Source: Frateuria sp. Soil773
Lineage (GTDB): Bacteria; Pseudomonadota; Gammaproteobacteria; Xanthomonadales; Rhodanobacteraceae
Direction of reading: 5' to 3'
NCBI RefSeq assembly: GCF_001428405.1
Contig: NZ_LMSL01000041.1
Location: forward strand, 68,256-132,255
Length of the DNA: 64,000 bases
Positions 1-10,714 of the stretch are shown here, in pieces; the first letter of the stretch is position 1, and each line of letters begins with the position of its first letter. Both the position numbers and the translations under genes were made by a program. Under the pieces are notes generated by a model. It was given only the letters and a program-made list of their open reading frames with translations. It was not told the origin of the DNA and made no database searches.

Positions 1-115
1 GCGCGGCAACCGCCACCTTCGCGCCCTGCCGCGCCAGTTCCAGCGCGGTGGCCTCGCCGATGCCCGAGGAGGCGCCGGTCACCAGCGCGATGCGGCCGTT
101 CAGTCGGTTCGACAT
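1..115 (-). CDS. Short-chain dehydrogenase/reductase, N-terminal part (runs off the window)
   Basis: Only the first 38 codons are present. They begin MSNRLNGRIALVTGASSGIG, which has the Rossmann nucleotide-binding glycine motif TGASSGIG of classical SDR enzymes (NAD(P)-dependent oxidoreductases), followed by a helix EATALELARQGAKVAVAA. The start is the ATG at 115, read leftwards. Substrate cannot be told from this fragment. It is divergent from the helicase gene starting at 231. Confidence 0.85.
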   Translation of the reverse strand, partial: MSNRLNGRIALVTGASSGIGEATALELARQGAKVAVAA

Positions 116-173
116 GGTTGCTCCTTCGTGAAAGGGTATGGAACCCAGGGAGGGTGGGGGCGCCGCAAGCTGA

Positions 174-179
174 TACAAT
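174..179 (+). promoter_or_regulatory. Probable -10 box of the DEAD-box helicase gene
   Basis: TACAAT lies about 50 bases before the helicase start in the gap between two divergent genes. No convincing -35 box was recognised, so this rests on the hexamer and its position. Confidence 0.4.
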
Positions 180-230
180 GGCCGCCACGATCCCGCACGC
201 CGCTGCGCGTGCCACCCGAGGTTCTCCCCC

Positions 231-2054
<1,824 letters not shown>

Positions 2055-2121
2055 GCCACGGCCTCTTCCAGGGCGACCGGCGCCGCCCGCGCGTCGGGGC
2101 GGGGCTGCCGTCCCGCGCCGT

Positions 2122-2127
2122 TATACT
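2122..2127 (+). promoter_or_regulatory. Probable -10 box upstream of tesB
   Basis: TATACT, one base from the sigma-70 consensus, lies 31 bases before the tesB start. No good -35 partner is visible. Confidence 0.4.
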
Positions 2128-2158
2128 CGCGCCCACCATTACGCGCTGGATCACCGCC

Positions 2159-3025
2159 ATGAGGGAAGAACACGTCAGCGAACTGGTCGAGCTGCTGCAG
2201 CTCGAACGGCTGGAGGACAACCTGTTCCGCGGCCAGAGCCGCGACATCGGCACGCGCTTCGTGTTCGGCGGCCAGGTGCTCGGGCAGGCGCTGGCGGCGG
2301 CCCAGCAGACGGTCGATCCCTCGCGCGAGGCGCATTCGCTGCACGCGTACTTCCTGCGCGCCGGCGACATCGAGGCGCCGATCGTGTACAGCGTGGAGCG
2401 CGCGCGCGACGGCGGCACGTTCTCCTCGCGCCGGGTACTGGCGATCCAGCACGGCCAGCCGATCCTCAACGGCTCGATCTCGTTCCAGGAACCGGAAAAG
2501 GGCTTCGAGCACCAGACCGCGATGCCCGAGGTGCCGGCGCCGGAAGACGTGGAGCCGATGCGCCACCTGCCGCCCGACGAACTGGCCCGGCTGCCGGTGA
2601 AGCTGCAACGCTGGCTGGGCATCGACGGCCCGTTCGAGTTCCGCCAGGTGTGGCCGCGCGACGAACTGCACCCGGTGAAGCGCCCGCCGATCCAGCACAT
2701 CTGGTTCCGCCTGACCGCGCCGATCGGCGACTCGGCGATCCTGCACCGCGCCCTGCTCGCCTACGCCTCGGACTTCCACCTGATCGGCACCGCCACCCTG
2801 CCGCACGGCATCTCGTACATGACCCACAACGTGCAGATGGCCAGCCTCGACCATGCGCTTTGGTTCCACCGGCCGTTCCGCGTCGACGAATGGCTGCTGT
2901 ACTCGTTCGACAGCCCGACCGCGCAGGGCGGCCGCGGCCTGGCGCGCGGGCAGATCTTCAGTCGCGACGGCCGCCTGGTCGCTTCCACCGCGCAGGAAGG
3001 CCTGATCCGCCTGCGCGAAGGCTGA
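2159..3025 (+). CDS. tesB: Acyl-CoA thioesterase II
   Basis: 288 residues, the usual TesB length, with two hot-dog domains. The N-terminal one contains FGGQVLGQALAAAQ. The C-terminal one contains LDHALWFHRPF and a final STAQEGLIR segment, where TesB enzymes carry active-site Thr and Gln. It hydrolyses medium- and long-chain acyl-CoA to free acid and CoA in the cytosol. It probably has its own promoter (TATACT at 2122) and is followed closely by a small DUF2007 gene with a separate promoter-like box. Confidence 0.93.
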   Translation: MREEHVSELVELLQLERLEDNLFRGQSRDIGTRFVFGGQVLGQALAAAQQTVDPSREAHSLHAYFLRAGDIEAPIVYSVERARDGGTFSSRRVLAIQHGQPILNGSISFQEPEKGFEHQTAMPEVPAPEDVEPMRHLPPDELARLPVKLQRWLGIDGPFEFRQVWPRDELHPVKRPPIQHIWFRLTAPIGDSAILHRALLAYASDFHLIGTATLPHGISYMTHNVQMASLDHALWFHRPFRVDEWLLYSFDSPTAQGGRGLARGQIFSRDGRLVASTAQEGLIRLREG

Positions 3026-3046
3026 GCGGCGCAAGGGCCGAACGGT

Positions 3047-3052
3047 TAGACT
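3047..3052 (+). promoter_or_regulatory. Probable -10 box placing transcription start at the ATG of the next gene
   Basis: TAGACT ends 6 bases before the ATG at 3059, so transcription would begin at or next to the start codon (leaderless mRNA). No Shine-Dalgarno sequence is present. The -35 region is not recognisable. Confidence 0.4.
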
Positions 3053-3058
3053 CGTCGC

Positions 3059-3451
3059 ATGCGCCAGCTCTACACCTCGCCCCGCCAGGACAACATCGAC
3101 CGCGTCGCCGCGCTGCTGGCCGAACACGGCATCGCGACCACGATCACCAACCGCTCCAACTGGAACCGGCCCAGCTACCAGCGCTTCAGCTACTCGCAGC
3201 GCCGGGAGAACCGCGAGGGCTGGCCGCAGGTGTGGGTCAACAGCGCCGACGACTACAGCCGCGCACGCGCCCTGCTGCGCGAGATCGGCATCGAGCCTGT
3301 GGTGCGCCACGGCGAGGAGCTGGCGCTGGCGCGCAATCCGTCGCCGGAGCTGCGCCGGCAGAGCGTGGCGGTGCGGGTGCGCCGCATCGTGCTGCTGGCG
3401 GTGGCCGGCGCCTTCGTGCTCCTGATGCTGCGCTACATGGGCGTGATCTGA
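3059..3451 (+). CDS. DUF2007-type small protein with C-terminal membrane anchor ('pathogenicity-like' protein)
   Basis: 130 residues. Residues 1-85 have the look of the DUF2007 signal-transducing fold: a start like MRQLYTSPRQDNIDRVAALL and a VWVNSADDYSRARALL segment. Residues about 104-126 form one membrane helix (RIVLLAVAGAFVLLMLRYMG), so it is probably anchored in the inner membrane with a cytosolic head. Homologues in Xanthomonas are annotated as pathogenicity-like, without a known mechanism. No Shine-Dalgarno precedes the ATG and a -10-like box sits just before it, suggesting leaderless expression. Confidence 0.7.
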   Translation: MRQLYTSPRQDNIDRVAALLAEHGIATTITNRSNWNRPSYQRFSYSQRRENREGWPQVWVNSADDYSRARALLREIGIEPVVRHGEELALARNPSPELRRQSVAVRVRRIVLLAVAGAFVLLMLRYMGVI

Positions 3452-3472
3452 CGGCCTGGCCGCCCGGCCGAC

Positions 3473-3503
3473 TTGCCATCGCGGCCGGCGCCGGTCATAG
3501 AAT
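3473..3503 (+). promoter_or_regulatory. Probable bpt promoter
   Basis: TTGCCA (3473-3478) and TAGAAT (3498-3503) are separated by 19 bases. The -10 box ends 6 bases before the bpt ATG, again predicting a leaderless transcript. Confidence 0.45.
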
Positions 3504-3509
3504 CGGTCC

Positions 3510-4214
3510 ATGCGCTCCGACCGCGTCCGCCTGTTCCAGACCTTGCCGCACGCCTGCGGCTACTACGCCGAACGCACGGCGCAGAACCTGGTGATCGACC
3601 CGGCCGCGCCGCAGCTCGACCAGCTCTACGGCCCGGCGCTCGAACGCGGCTTCCGCCGCGCCGGCGGCCATCTGTACTTTCCGCACTGCCCGCAATGCCG
3701 CGCCTGCACGCCCTGCCGCATCGACGTGGCCAACTTCCGGCCGGACCGCTCGCAGCGGCGCTGCCTGAAGCGCAACGCCGACCTCGCCGTGAGCGAGTCG
3801 ATGGCCGGCTACAACACCGAGCGCCACGCCCTGTACGAGCGCTACCTGCGCACCCGCCACGCCGGCGGCGGCATGGACGAGGCCGACGCCAGCGACTTCC
3901 GGCGCTTCCTCACCGCGCCGTGGAGCCCCACCCTGTTCCTGGAATTCCGGCTGGGCGCGCGCCTGCTCGGCGTCGCGGTGACCGACGTGTGCCTGCACGG
4001 CCTTTCGGCCGTCTATACCTTCTTCGACCCGGACGAGGCCGCCCGCGGCCTGGGCACCTTCGCCATCCTGCAGCAGGTGGAACTGGCGCGCCGCCGCGGC
4101 CTGCCCTGGCTCTACCTCGGATTCTGGATCGAGGGCCATCCCAAGATGGACTACAAGCGCCGCTTCCGGCCGCTCCAGGTGCGCACGACCGAGGGCTGGC
4201 AGGCCCTGGCCTGA
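3510..4214 (+). CDS. bpt: Aspartate/glutamate leucyltransferase
   Basis: 234 residues, normal for the bacterial Ate1-like family. The N-terminal ATE domain has the conserved CGYY near residue 16 and the cysteine-rich CPQCRACTPCR segment (about 57-68). The C-terminal domain has the GNAT-like region with TFFDPD and the final FWIEGHPKMDYKRRFRP. Bpt moves leucine from Leu-tRNA to proteins that begin with Asp or Glu, marking them for ClpAP degradation (N-degron pathway). It is convergent with the next gene, with 8 bases between stops. Confidence 0.92.
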   Translation: MRSDRVRLFQTLPHACGYYAERTAQNLVIDPAAPQLDQLYGPALERGFRRAGGHLYFPHCPQCRACTPCRIDVANFRPDRSQRRCLKRNADLAVSESMAGYNTERHALYERYLRTRHAGGGMDEADASDFRRFLTAPWSPTLFLEFRLGARLLGVAVTDVCLHGLSAVYTFFDPDEAARGLGTFAILQQVELARRRGLPWLYLGFWIEGHPKMDYKRRFRPLQVRTTEGWQALA

Positions 4215-4222
4215 CCCGCCGC

Positions 4223-5752
4223 TCAGGCCGTGGCCGGCCGCTCCGGCACCGTTCCGGGCTGCGGGTACGGGAACAGCTTCACCAGCGGCACCGAGATGCC
4301 GTCGTCGCCCACCACGCGGCAATGCGTGCGGTCGAGCTGACGCGGGTCGTCCACGCCGCAACTGTGCGCGATGATGCCCACCTCGTGCATCACGTTGACG
4401 GCGTAGTGGTACACCTTCTCGCTCTTGTCGGTGACCACGAGGCCGCGCTGCAGCTTCGGGTTCTGCGTGGTGATGCCGGTGGGGCAGGTATTGCGGTTGC
4501 ACTGCAGCGACTGGATGCAGCCCAGCGCCAGCATGAAGCCGCGCGCGGAATTGACGAAGTCCGCGCCCATCGACAGCGCCCAGGCCACGTCGTAGGCGGT
4601 GATCCGCTTGCCCGAGCAGACCACCTTGATGCGCTCGCGCAGGCCGCGCGCGATCAGCGTGTTGACCAGCGCCGGCAGGGCTTCGTGGAGCGGCAGGCCG
4701 ACGCCTTCCATCAGGGTCTGCGGCGCCGCGCCGGTGCCGCCTTCCGAGCCGTCGACGATGATGAAGTCCGGCGCGCTCTCGATGCCGCGGCGGGCGACTT
4801 CGCTGCACAGGTCCTCGATCCACTCCATGTCGCCGAACACCGCCTTGAAGCCGGTCGGCTTGCCGGTGAGGTCGCGGATGTGGTTCACGCTGTCCAGCAG
4901 CTGCGACACGTTGGCGATGTCCAGGTGGCGGTTCGGGCTCTGCGAATCCTGCCCCACCGGGATGCCGCGGATCGCCGCGATCTCCGGCGTCACCTTGGCC
5001 GCCGGCAGCAGGCCGCCCATGCCCGGCTTGGCGCCCTGGCCGAGCTTGATGCTGACCATCTTCACCTGCTTGTGCGCGCAGATCGCCAGCAGCTTCTGGT
5101 CGTCGAGCCGGCCGTCCGGCGTGCGCACGCCGTACTTGGCGGTGCCGATCTCGAAGACGATGTCGCAGCCGCCTTCCAGGTGGTACGGCGCCAGCCCGCC
5201 CTCGCCGGTGTCCATCCAGATGCCGGCCTTGGCCGCGCCGATCGACAGCGCGCGCACCGCCGGCGCCGACAGCGCGCCGAAGCTCATCGCGGAGATGTTG
5301 AAGAACGCGGCATGATCGTACGGCTCGCGCGCGTACGGCCCGATACGCACCGGGCTCGGATCGACATGGTGCTCACCCAGCGAGGGGAACGCGGCGTTGA
5401 CGAAGAACGGCACGCCCTCGGCGCGCAGGTCGCGGGTGGAGCCGAAGGCGTTGGTGTTCTCCGCGTTCTTGGCGGCGCGGTACACCCAGACGCGCTGGGC
5501 GCGGTTGAACGGCATCTCTTCGCGGTCGCTGGCGAACAGGTACTGCCGGAAGAACTCGCCCAGGCGCAGGAAGCCGTAGCGGAAATGGCCGATCACCGGG
5601 AAGTTGCGCAGCACCGAGTTGGACGTCTGGCTGCGGTCCACCAGCCACACCACCAGCACCATCGCCACCGCGATCGCCAGCAGCAACAGGAACAACCCGG
5701 CGAAAACCTCCACCAGCACGACCAGCCAATGCGAGAAACCCGACGCTTCCAT
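4223..5752 (-). CDS. Membrane-anchored FMN-binding glutamate synthase family protein
   Basis: 509 residues. Residues about 10-36 form a hydrophobic helix. The rest is the glutamate synthase central/FMN barrel, with SAMSFGALS, KLGQGAKPGMGG and DGSEGGTGAAP, and the C-terminal cysteine segment RNTCPTGI. Only this one domain of GltB is present: there is no glutaminase domain and no GltD partner nearby. Its reaction is therefore uncertain; such stand-alone proteins are common in proteobacteria and function as FMN oxidoreductases of unknown substrate. The start is the ATG at 5752, just before the membrane helix. Confidence 0.85.
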   Translation of the reverse strand: MEASGFSHWLVVLVEVFAGLFLLLLAIAVAMVLVVWLVDRSQTSNSVLRNFPVIGHFRYGFLRLGEFFRQYLFASDREEMPFNRAQRVWVYRAAKNAENTNAFGSTRDLRAEGVPFFVNAAFPSLGEHHVDPSPVRIGPYAREPYDHAAFFNISAMSFGALSAPAVRALSIGAAKAGIWMDTGEGGLAPYHLEGGCDIVFEIGTAKYGVRTPDGRLDDQKLLAICAHKQVKMVSIKLGQGAKPGMGGLLPAAKVTPEIAAIRGIPVGQDSQSPNRHLDIANVSQLLDSVNHIRDLTGKPTGFKAVFGDMEWIEDLCSEVARRGIESAPDFIIVDGSEGGTGAAPQTLMEGVGLPLHEALPALVNTLIARGLRERIKVVCSGKRITAYDVAWALSMGADFVNSARGFMLALGCIQSLQCNRNTCPTGITTQNPKLQRGLVVTDKSEKVYHYAVNVMHEVGIIAHSCGVDDPRQLDRTHCRVVGDDGISVPLVKLFPYPQPGTVPERPATA

Positions 5753-5827
5753 AGTTCCCTCCGTCCGAAAGCCGGCGGGCGCCGCGCCGCGCCCGCCTCC
5801 GACCCCAAGCCTAGCCGATCGCCGCCG

Positions 5828-7009
5828 TCACAGCTCCACGCGCAGCTTCTGCGCCGCGCGCACCGCCCTGGCCCGCGCGGCGTCGAGGTCTTCGCCGCGC
5901 GCCAGCGTCACCGCCATGCGCCGGCGCCCCTTCACCTCCGGCTTGCCGAACAGGCGCAGTTGGGTATCCGGCTCGGCCAGCGCCTCGGCCACGCCGTGGT
6001 AGCGCGGCGCGCGGCCGTCGCCATCCACCAGCACGGCGCAGGAGGCGGCGGGACCGTACTGGCGGATCACCGGGATCGGCAGGCCGAGGATCGCCCGCGC
6101 ATGCAGCGCGAACTCGGACAGCTCCTGCGAGATCAGGGTGACCAGCCCGGTGTCGTGCGGGCGGGGGCTGACCTCGGAAAAGATCACCGCGTCGCCCTTC
6201 ACGAAGAACTCCATGCCGAACACGCCCCACCCACCCAGTGCGGCGGACACCGCGGCAGCCTGGCGCTGCGCCTCGGCCAGCGCCGCCGCGCTCATCGGCT
6301 GCGGCTGCCAGGATTCGCGGTAATCGCCATCCTCCTGCCGGTGCCCGATTGGCGCGCAGAAGCTGGTGCCGCCCTGATGGCGCACGGTGAGCAGGGTGAT
6401 CTCGTAGTCGAAATCGACGAAGCCCTCGACGATCACCCGGCCCTGCCCGGCGCGGCCGCCGGACTGCGCGTAGTCCCACGCATGCTGCAGCCCGGAAGCA
6501 TCGCGCACCGTGCTCTGGCCCTTGCCCGACGAGCTCATCACCGGCTTGATCACGAACGGCAGGCCGATCGCCGCGACCGCCTCGCGGTATTCGGCTTCGG
6601 TATCGCAGAAACGGTACGGCGAGGTCGGCAGGCCCAGTTCCTCGGCGGCCAGCCGGCGGATGCCTTCGCGGTCCATCGTCAGCCAGGCGGCGCGGGCGGT
6701 CGGGATCACCCGCAGCCCTTCCTTTTCCAGTTCCACCAGGGTCGGCGTGTGGATCGCCTCGATCTCGGGCACCACCAGGTCGGGCCGTTCCCGCTCGATC
6801 ACGGCGCGCAGCGCGGCGCCGTCGAGCATGTCGATCACGTGGCTGCGGTGGGCCACCTGCATGGCCGGCGCATCGGCGTAGCGGTCCACCGCGATCACCT
6901 CGACCGCATAGCGCTGCAGCTCGATCGCCACCTCCTTGCCCAGCTCGCCGGAACCCAGCAGCAGCACCCGCAGGGCATGGTCGGAATAAGGCGTGCCGAA
7001 CGGTTTCAT
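5828..7009 (-). CDS. purT: Formate-dependent phosphoribosylglycinamide formyltransferase 2
   Basis: 393 residues, as in other PurT proteins. It is an ATP-grasp enzyme making formyl-GAR from GAR, formate and ATP in purine synthesis. The start ATG at 7009 gives the usual N terminus, with [18 protein letters not shown] next. The ATP-grasp centre has [15 protein letters not shown], and the metal-binding region [12 protein letters not shown] is intact. A Shine-Dalgarno-like GGAGAA precedes this start; an upstream in-frame extension of 31 codons lacks PurT similarity. TACAAT at 7037-7042 on the same strand is a good -10 candidate. Confidence 0.95.
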   Translation of the reverse strand: MKPFGTPYSDHALRVLLLGSGELGKEVAIELQRYAVEVIAVDRYADAPAMQVAHRSHVIDMLDGAALRAVIERERPDLVVPEIEAIHTPTLVELEKEGLRVIPTARAAWLTMDREGIRRLAAEELGLPTSPYRFCDTEAEYREAVAAIGLPFVIKPVMSSSGKGQSTVRDASGLQHAWDYAQSGGRAGQGRVIVEGFVDFDYEITLLTVRHQGGTSFCAPIGHRQEDGDYRESWQPQPMSAAALAEAQRQAAAVSAALGGWGVFGMEFFVKGDAVIFSEVSPRPHDTGLVTLISQELSEFALHARAILGLPIPVIRQYGPAASCAVLVDGDGRAPRYHGVAEALAEPDTQLRLFGKPEVKGRRRMAVTLARGEDLDAARARAVRAAQKLRVEL

Positions 7010-7036
7010 CGGGTTCTCCGCGGGAGGCAAGCCGGC

Positions 7037-7042
7037 ATTGTA
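7037..7042 (-). promoter_or_regulatory. Probable -10 box of purT
   Basis: On the minus strand this reads TACAAT, 27 bases before the purT start. The -35 region is weak. The gap also contains the divergent start of the transglutaminase-like gene. Confidence 0.4.
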
Positions 7043-7122
7043 AGTCACGCTGCAGTGCGGATTGACGCTAGGCCCGGGTTGGGATTCCACTGTGCGCGTC
7101 ATCCCTTCCCCAGGATCGACCC

Positions 7123-8634
7123 ATGCGCCGCCTGACCGCCCTGCTCGTGCTGGTGCCGACGCTTTGCCTTGCCTGGCCCGCAGGCCACGCCGGCGAAACG
7201 GCGGCGGACACTATCTGGATGAGCGTACTGCTCGGCGGCCGCAAGATCGGCTACCTCCAGGTGGAGCGCCGCTACGACGCCGACCGCATCACCACCGTCC
7301 AGACGCTGGCGCTGGAACTCAACCGCACCGGCAGGCCGCTGAAGCTGGGCAGCACGAGCCGCAGCGTGGAAAGCCTCGACGCCGAGCCGCTAGGCTTCGG
7401 CGCCAGCACCCGCCTGTCCGCGATCGACAGCACGGTCGACGGCCGGCGCCTGGAGGACGGCCGCTTCCAGGTGGACAGTTCGGTCGGCGGCCAGGACCGG
7501 CAGGAAATGCTCGAATGGCCGCGGGGCGCGCTGCTTGCCGAAGGGCAGCGCCGCGCCATGGCGGCGGCCAGCCGCAAGGCCGGCAGCAGCTACACGATGC
7601 GCGAATTCGATCCCGCCAGCCGCCACGTGATGGAGGTGCGGATGGACGTGCTCGGCGACGAGAAGGTCGTCCTGCCCGACGGCGTGCGCACCCTCAGCCA
7701 CCAGCGTCAGGTGCTCGGCCTGGCCCACGGCGACCAGGTCATCGACCTGTGGCTGGACGAGCGCGGCATCCCGCGCAAGGGCCTGCTGAGCCTGGTCGGC
7801 CGGCCGCTGGAGATGCTCGCCTGCAGCCGCGAATGCGCACTGGCGCCGAACCAGGACGTGGACATGTTCCGCGCCGCCATGGTCGACTCGCCGCGCCGGC
7901 TGCCGGCCAACTGGCGGGCCACGCCGCTGCGCTACCGGGTACGCATCCTCGGCCCGGGCGACGACCGCCTGTTCATCGACACCGGCGAGCAGCGGGTGAC
8001 CGCCCTGGGCAAGGGGCAGTGGCTGGTCGACGTCGGCGGCGCCCGCCCAGGCGGTCAGGCACCGCCCCAGCCGGAGGACAGCAAGGCCAATGCCTGGCTG
8101 CAGTCGGACGCGCCGGCGATCCGCCAGCTCGCCGCCCGCGTGGTCGGCAATGCGGGCAGCGACCGCGCCAAGATGCGCCGCCTGCGCAGCTTCGTCAGCG
8201 ACTACATCACCGATCATGGGCTGGACGTCGGCTATGCCTCCGCGCTGGAGGTGCTGCACAGCCGCCAGGGCGATTGCACCGAGTACGCCGTGCTGCTGGC
8301 CGCGCTCGCCCGCGCCGAGGGCATCCCGGCGCGCATCGTCAGCGGCATGGTCTACGCCGACCGCTACGCCGGCATCTCGCGGGTGTTCGTGCCGCACGAA
8401 TGGGTGCAGGCATGGGTGGGAGATCACTGGGAAAGCTACGACGCCGCCCTGCGCCGCTTCGACGCGACGCACCTGGCGCTGTCCAGCAGCGACGGCGACC
8501 CGTGGCACTTCTTCGCCGCCAGCCGACTGTTCGGCCGGATCCGCATCGATACCGCCATGTCGGGCTCCGACCTGATCGACACCCCCGCTCCCCTGGGGCC
8601 CATCGCACCGGCGACCGCGGGCGGGGAGCGCTGA
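7123..8634 (+). CDS. Secreted transglutaminase-like (papain-fold) domain protein
   Basis: 503 residues with an N-terminal signal peptide (hydrophobic stretch about 4-20, likely cut after GHAG). Residues about 330-460 form a transglutaminase-like core with a full Cys-His-Asp triad: Cys in [15 protein letters not shown], His in [10 protein letters not shown] and Asp in WESYDAAL. The first 300 residues are a beta-rich region seen in periplasmic transglutaminase-like proteins. Such enzymes usually act as peptidases or amidases, not true cross-linkers. No operon partner is evident. Substrate unknown. Confidence 0.82.
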   Translation: MRRLTALLVLVPTLCLAWPAGHAGETAADTIWMSVLLGGRKIGYLQVERRYDADRITTVQTLALELNRTGRPLKLGSTSRSVESLDAEPLGFGASTRLSAIDSTVDGRRLEDGRFQVDSSVGGQDRQEMLEWPRGALLAEGQRRAMAAASRKAGSSYTMREFDPASRHVMEVRMDVLGDEKVVLPDGVRTLSHQRQVLGLAHGDQVIDLWLDERGIPRKGLLSLVGRPLEMLACSRECALAPNQDVDMFRAAMVDSPRRLPANWRATPLRYRVRILGPGDDRLFIDTGEQRVTALGKGQWLVDVGGARPGGQAPPQPEDSKANAWLQSDAPAIRQLAARVVGNAGSDRAKMRRLRSFVSDYITDHGLDVGYASALEVLHSRQGDCTEYAVLLAALARAEGIPARIVSGMVYADRYAGISRVFVPHEWVQAWVGDHWESYDAALRRFDATHLALSSSDGDPWHFFAASRLFGRIRIDTAMSGSDLIDTPAPLGPIAPATAGGER

Positions 8635-8656
8635 TCCAGGGCTGCCACCGGGGGTA

Positions 8657-8685
8657 TTTACATTGATATCTTTTTGATATCTAAT
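8657..8685 (+). promoter_or_regulatory. Promoter with a double GATATC operator-like element in its spacer
   Basis: TTTACA (8657-8662) and TCTAAT (8680-8685) are spaced exactly 17 bases. Two GATATC palindromes (8665-8670 and 8676-8681) lie between and partly over the -10 box, 11 bases apart, about one helical turn. This AT-rich patch stands out sharply in very GC-rich DNA. It should drive the SPFH / Arc-like / CPBP operon, and a repressor bound there would block RNA polymerase. Confidence 0.65.
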
Positions 8686-8710
8686 TCTCCCACCTCTGGG
8701 AGACAACGCC

Positions 8711-9574
8711 ATGAACGAACGCAAGGGCTTTTCGGTCGCCGGCATTCCATTTGTCGGCGTGTGCCTGGTACTGGCGGCCATCGGTGTCGGCCTGCTGGTC
8801 ACCGCCGATCCGTCGCGGTCAGGCAGCCAGTTCTTCGCCGGCATCGTAGTGATCGTCGTCACCGCCTTCCTGCTCAAGGGCTTCTTCCAGGTCGCCCCGA
8901 ACGAAGGCCAGGTGATGCAGCTCTTCGGCAAGTACGCCGGCACCGTGCGCGCCGAGGGCCTGCGCTGGACCAACCCCTTCTATACCAAGCAGCGCCTGTC
9001 GCTGCGCGTGCGCAACTTCGAGAGCGGCAAGCTCAAGGTCAACGACAACGACGGCAACCCGATCGAGATCGGCGCCGTGGTGGTGTGGCAGGTGCTGGAC
9101 ACGGCCGAGGCGGTGTTCTGCGTGGACGACTACGAGAACTTCGTGCACATCCAGAGCGAGTCCGCCCTGCGGCAGATGGCGCAGAGCTACCCGTACGACG
9201 CGCACGACGACGGCAAGCCCTCGCTGCGCAGCCACGGCGAGGTGATCAACAACCACCTGCGCGACGAGATCCAGGCGCGGCTGGAAAAGGCCGGCGTGCA
9301 GGTGATCGAGGCGCGCATCAGCCACCTCGCCTACGCCCAGGAGATCGCCCAGGCGATGCTGCAGCGCCAGCAGGCAGGCGCCATCATCGCCGCCCGCACC
9401 AGGATCGTGGAAGGCGCGGTGAGCATGGTCGAGATGGCGCTGGCCCAGCTCAGCCAGCGCGGCGTGGTGGAGCTGGACGAGGAACGCAAGGCGGCCATGG
9501 TCAGCAACCTGCTGGTGGTGCTGTGCGGCGAGCGCGGCACCCAGCCGGTGGTCAATACCGGCACGCTGTACTGA
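8711..9574 (+). CDS. SPFH (band 7/prohibitin) domain membrane protein
   Basis: 287 residues. Two hydrophobic helices (about 10-30 and 38-58) are followed by an SPFH domain: [25 protein letters not shown], the [10 protein letters not shown] strand and a helical part with [27 protein letters not shown] proteins form large membrane-associated rings that scaffold membrane proteins and proteases. A GGGAG ribosome site precedes the ATG. It is the first gene of a three-gene run (gaps of 9 and about 25 bases) with an Arc-like protein and a CPBP protease, under the GATATC-bearing promoter. Confidence 0.88.
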   Translation: MNERKGFSVAGIPFVGVCLVLAAIGVGLLVTADPSRSGSQFFAGIVVIVVTAFLLKGFFQVAPNEGQVMQLFGKYAGTVRAEGLRWTNPFYTKQRLSLRVRNFESGKLKVNDNDGNPIEIGAVVVWQVLDTAEAVFCVDDYENFVHIQSESALRQMAQSYPYDAHDDGKPSLRSHGEVINNHLRDEIQARLEKAGVQVIEARISHLAYAQEIAQAMLQRQQAGAIIAARTRIVEGAVSMVEMALAQLSQRGVVELDEERKAAMVSNLLVVLCGERGTQPVVNTGTLY

Positions 9575-9583
9575 CGCGTCGCG

Positions 9584-9775
9584 ATGGCCGGCGAGAAAAA
9601 AGCCTACCCCCTGCGCATCAGCGCCACCGTACTCGATGCGATGCAGCGCTGGTCGGACGACGACCTGCGCAGCCTCAACGCACAGATCGAGTACGTGCTG
9701 CGCGAGGCGCTGCGCAAGGCCGGCCGCCTGAAGGCCGGCCCGATCCAGCCGGCGGCCGACGACGAAACGAGCTGA
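9584..9775 (+). CDS. Arc-like ribbon-helix-helix DNA-binding protein
   Basis: 63 residues. The pattern fits a ribbon-helix-helix fold: a strand YPLRIS, a first helix about 13-26, a turn, then a second helix whose [14 protein letters not shown] resembles the SVNSEIYQRVMES helix of phage P22 Arc. Such proteins bind DNA as dimers or tetramers on tandem sites about one turn apart. That fits the doubled GATATC element before this operon, so autoregulation is plausible but inferred. The charged tail after residue 50 is unassigned. Confidence 0.75.
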   Translation: MAGEKKAYPLRISATVLDAMQRWSDDDLRSLNAQIEYVLREALRKAGRLKAGPIQPAADDETS

Positions 9776-9800
9776 ACCATCCGCCATGGGACACACACGC

Positions 9801-10586
9801 ATGTCCGCCTATCCGTCACAGCCTTATTTCCTCCTGCCATCCAGCGGCCCGCACCTGAAGCTCGCCGCCTGGCTCGGCGTGGCCGGCGCCCTGGCCATGC
9901 TGGCGCTGGTGCCGTACCTGATGCAGTTGATGCCGCAGAAATTCGCCGCGCATTCGTTGCCTTTGCCCATCGGCATACTGGCAACGGTGGCGCAGACCGG
10001 CGTGCTGTGCTGGCTGCTGGGCTGGATCGGCCTGTCCCTGGGCGCGCCCTACGGCCTCGATGCTCCCTGGCTGCGCGCCTGGGCCTATCGGCGCCCGCGC
10101 GACCCCGCGCGACCGTCGCGCTGGTGGCTCGCCGCCGTGCTTGGCGTGCTGGTGGGGCTGCTGGTGGTGGGCCTGTCGCTGCTCGGTCCGAACCCGGACG
10201 CCGGCAATGCCCCCATCGCGGCGTGGCGCGGCGCGCTGGCCTCGCCCTACGGCGGCATCGTGGAGGAAATCATGTGCCGGCTGCTGCCGATCAGCGCGCT
10301 GGTATGGCTGCTGGCACGCTGCAACCGGCGCGTGGCGCGACCGTGGATGTTCGTGCTGGCGATCGTGCTGGCCGCGCTGCTGTTCGGCGCCAGCCACCTG
10401 CCCGCCGCGCAGGCCGCCGGCCTGCTCGGCTCGCCGCTGCTGGTCGCGCGCATCGTGCTGCTCAACGCCGCGGTCGGCGTCGTCTCCGGCGGCCTGTTCT
10501 GGAAGTACGGGCTGGAGCACGCGATGCTGGCGCACTTCTGCGCCGACCTGATGCTGCACGTGGCGGCGCCGCTGGTCGGTTCTTAG
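9801..10586 (+). CDS. CPBP-family intramembrane metalloprotease (Abi/CAAX-like)
   Basis: 261 residues, mostly membrane helices. The glutamate motif EEIMCR (EExxxR) and a later FGASHLP (FxxxH) are the metal-site signatures of the CPBP family, related to Rce1 CAAX proteases. A third His/Asp region near the C terminus (HFCADLMLH) completes the set. The ATG at 9801 has a GGGA sequence 9 bases upstream; an in-frame ATG at 9786 is the alternative. It is the last gene of the SPFH operon. In bacteria such proteins serve in membrane-protein processing or bacteriocin self-protection; the target here is unknown. Confidence 0.82.
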   Translation: MSAYPSQPYFLLPSSGPHLKLAAWLGVAGALAMLALVPYLMQLMPQKFAAHSLPLPIGILATVAQTGVLCWLLGWIGLSLGAPYGLDAPWLRAWAYRRPRDPARPSRWWLAAVLGVLVGLLVVGLSLLGPNPDAGNAPIAAWRGALASPYGGIVEEIMCRLLPISALVWLLARCNRRVARPWMFVLAIVLAALLFGASHLPAAQAAGLLGSPLLVARIVLLNAAVGVVSGGLFWKYGLEHAMLAHFCADLMLHVAAPLVGS

Positions 10587-10612
10587 AGTCTGTCCTAAGT
10601 CTCTCTGTCGGG

Positions 10613-10714
10613 CTGGAATCCCCTCACGCTCCCCGCTCGTTATTCCTGCGGCCGTTGAGAGCTGCTGGGATGACGCTTCGTAGGGATACCTGGGAGACTT
10701 TGAACAGGTCCTCA
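10613..10714. repeat. Dispersed intergenic repeat, shorter copy A
   Basis: It shares three blocks with the copy at 48.9 kb: CTCACGCTCCCCGCTCGT then ATTCCTGCG, GGGATGACGCTTCGTAGG, and GAGACTTTGAACA ending in CTCAG. The middle of the longer copy is missing here. The right edge runs into the stop codon (10712-10714) of the minus-strand gene. Confidence 0.8.

Noticed and set aside
3473..7135. Very long open frame opposite bpt, the FMN protein and purT
   Set aside because: It runs antisense to three clear genes with family motifs. GC-rich codon bias keeps stop codons rare on the opposite strand.
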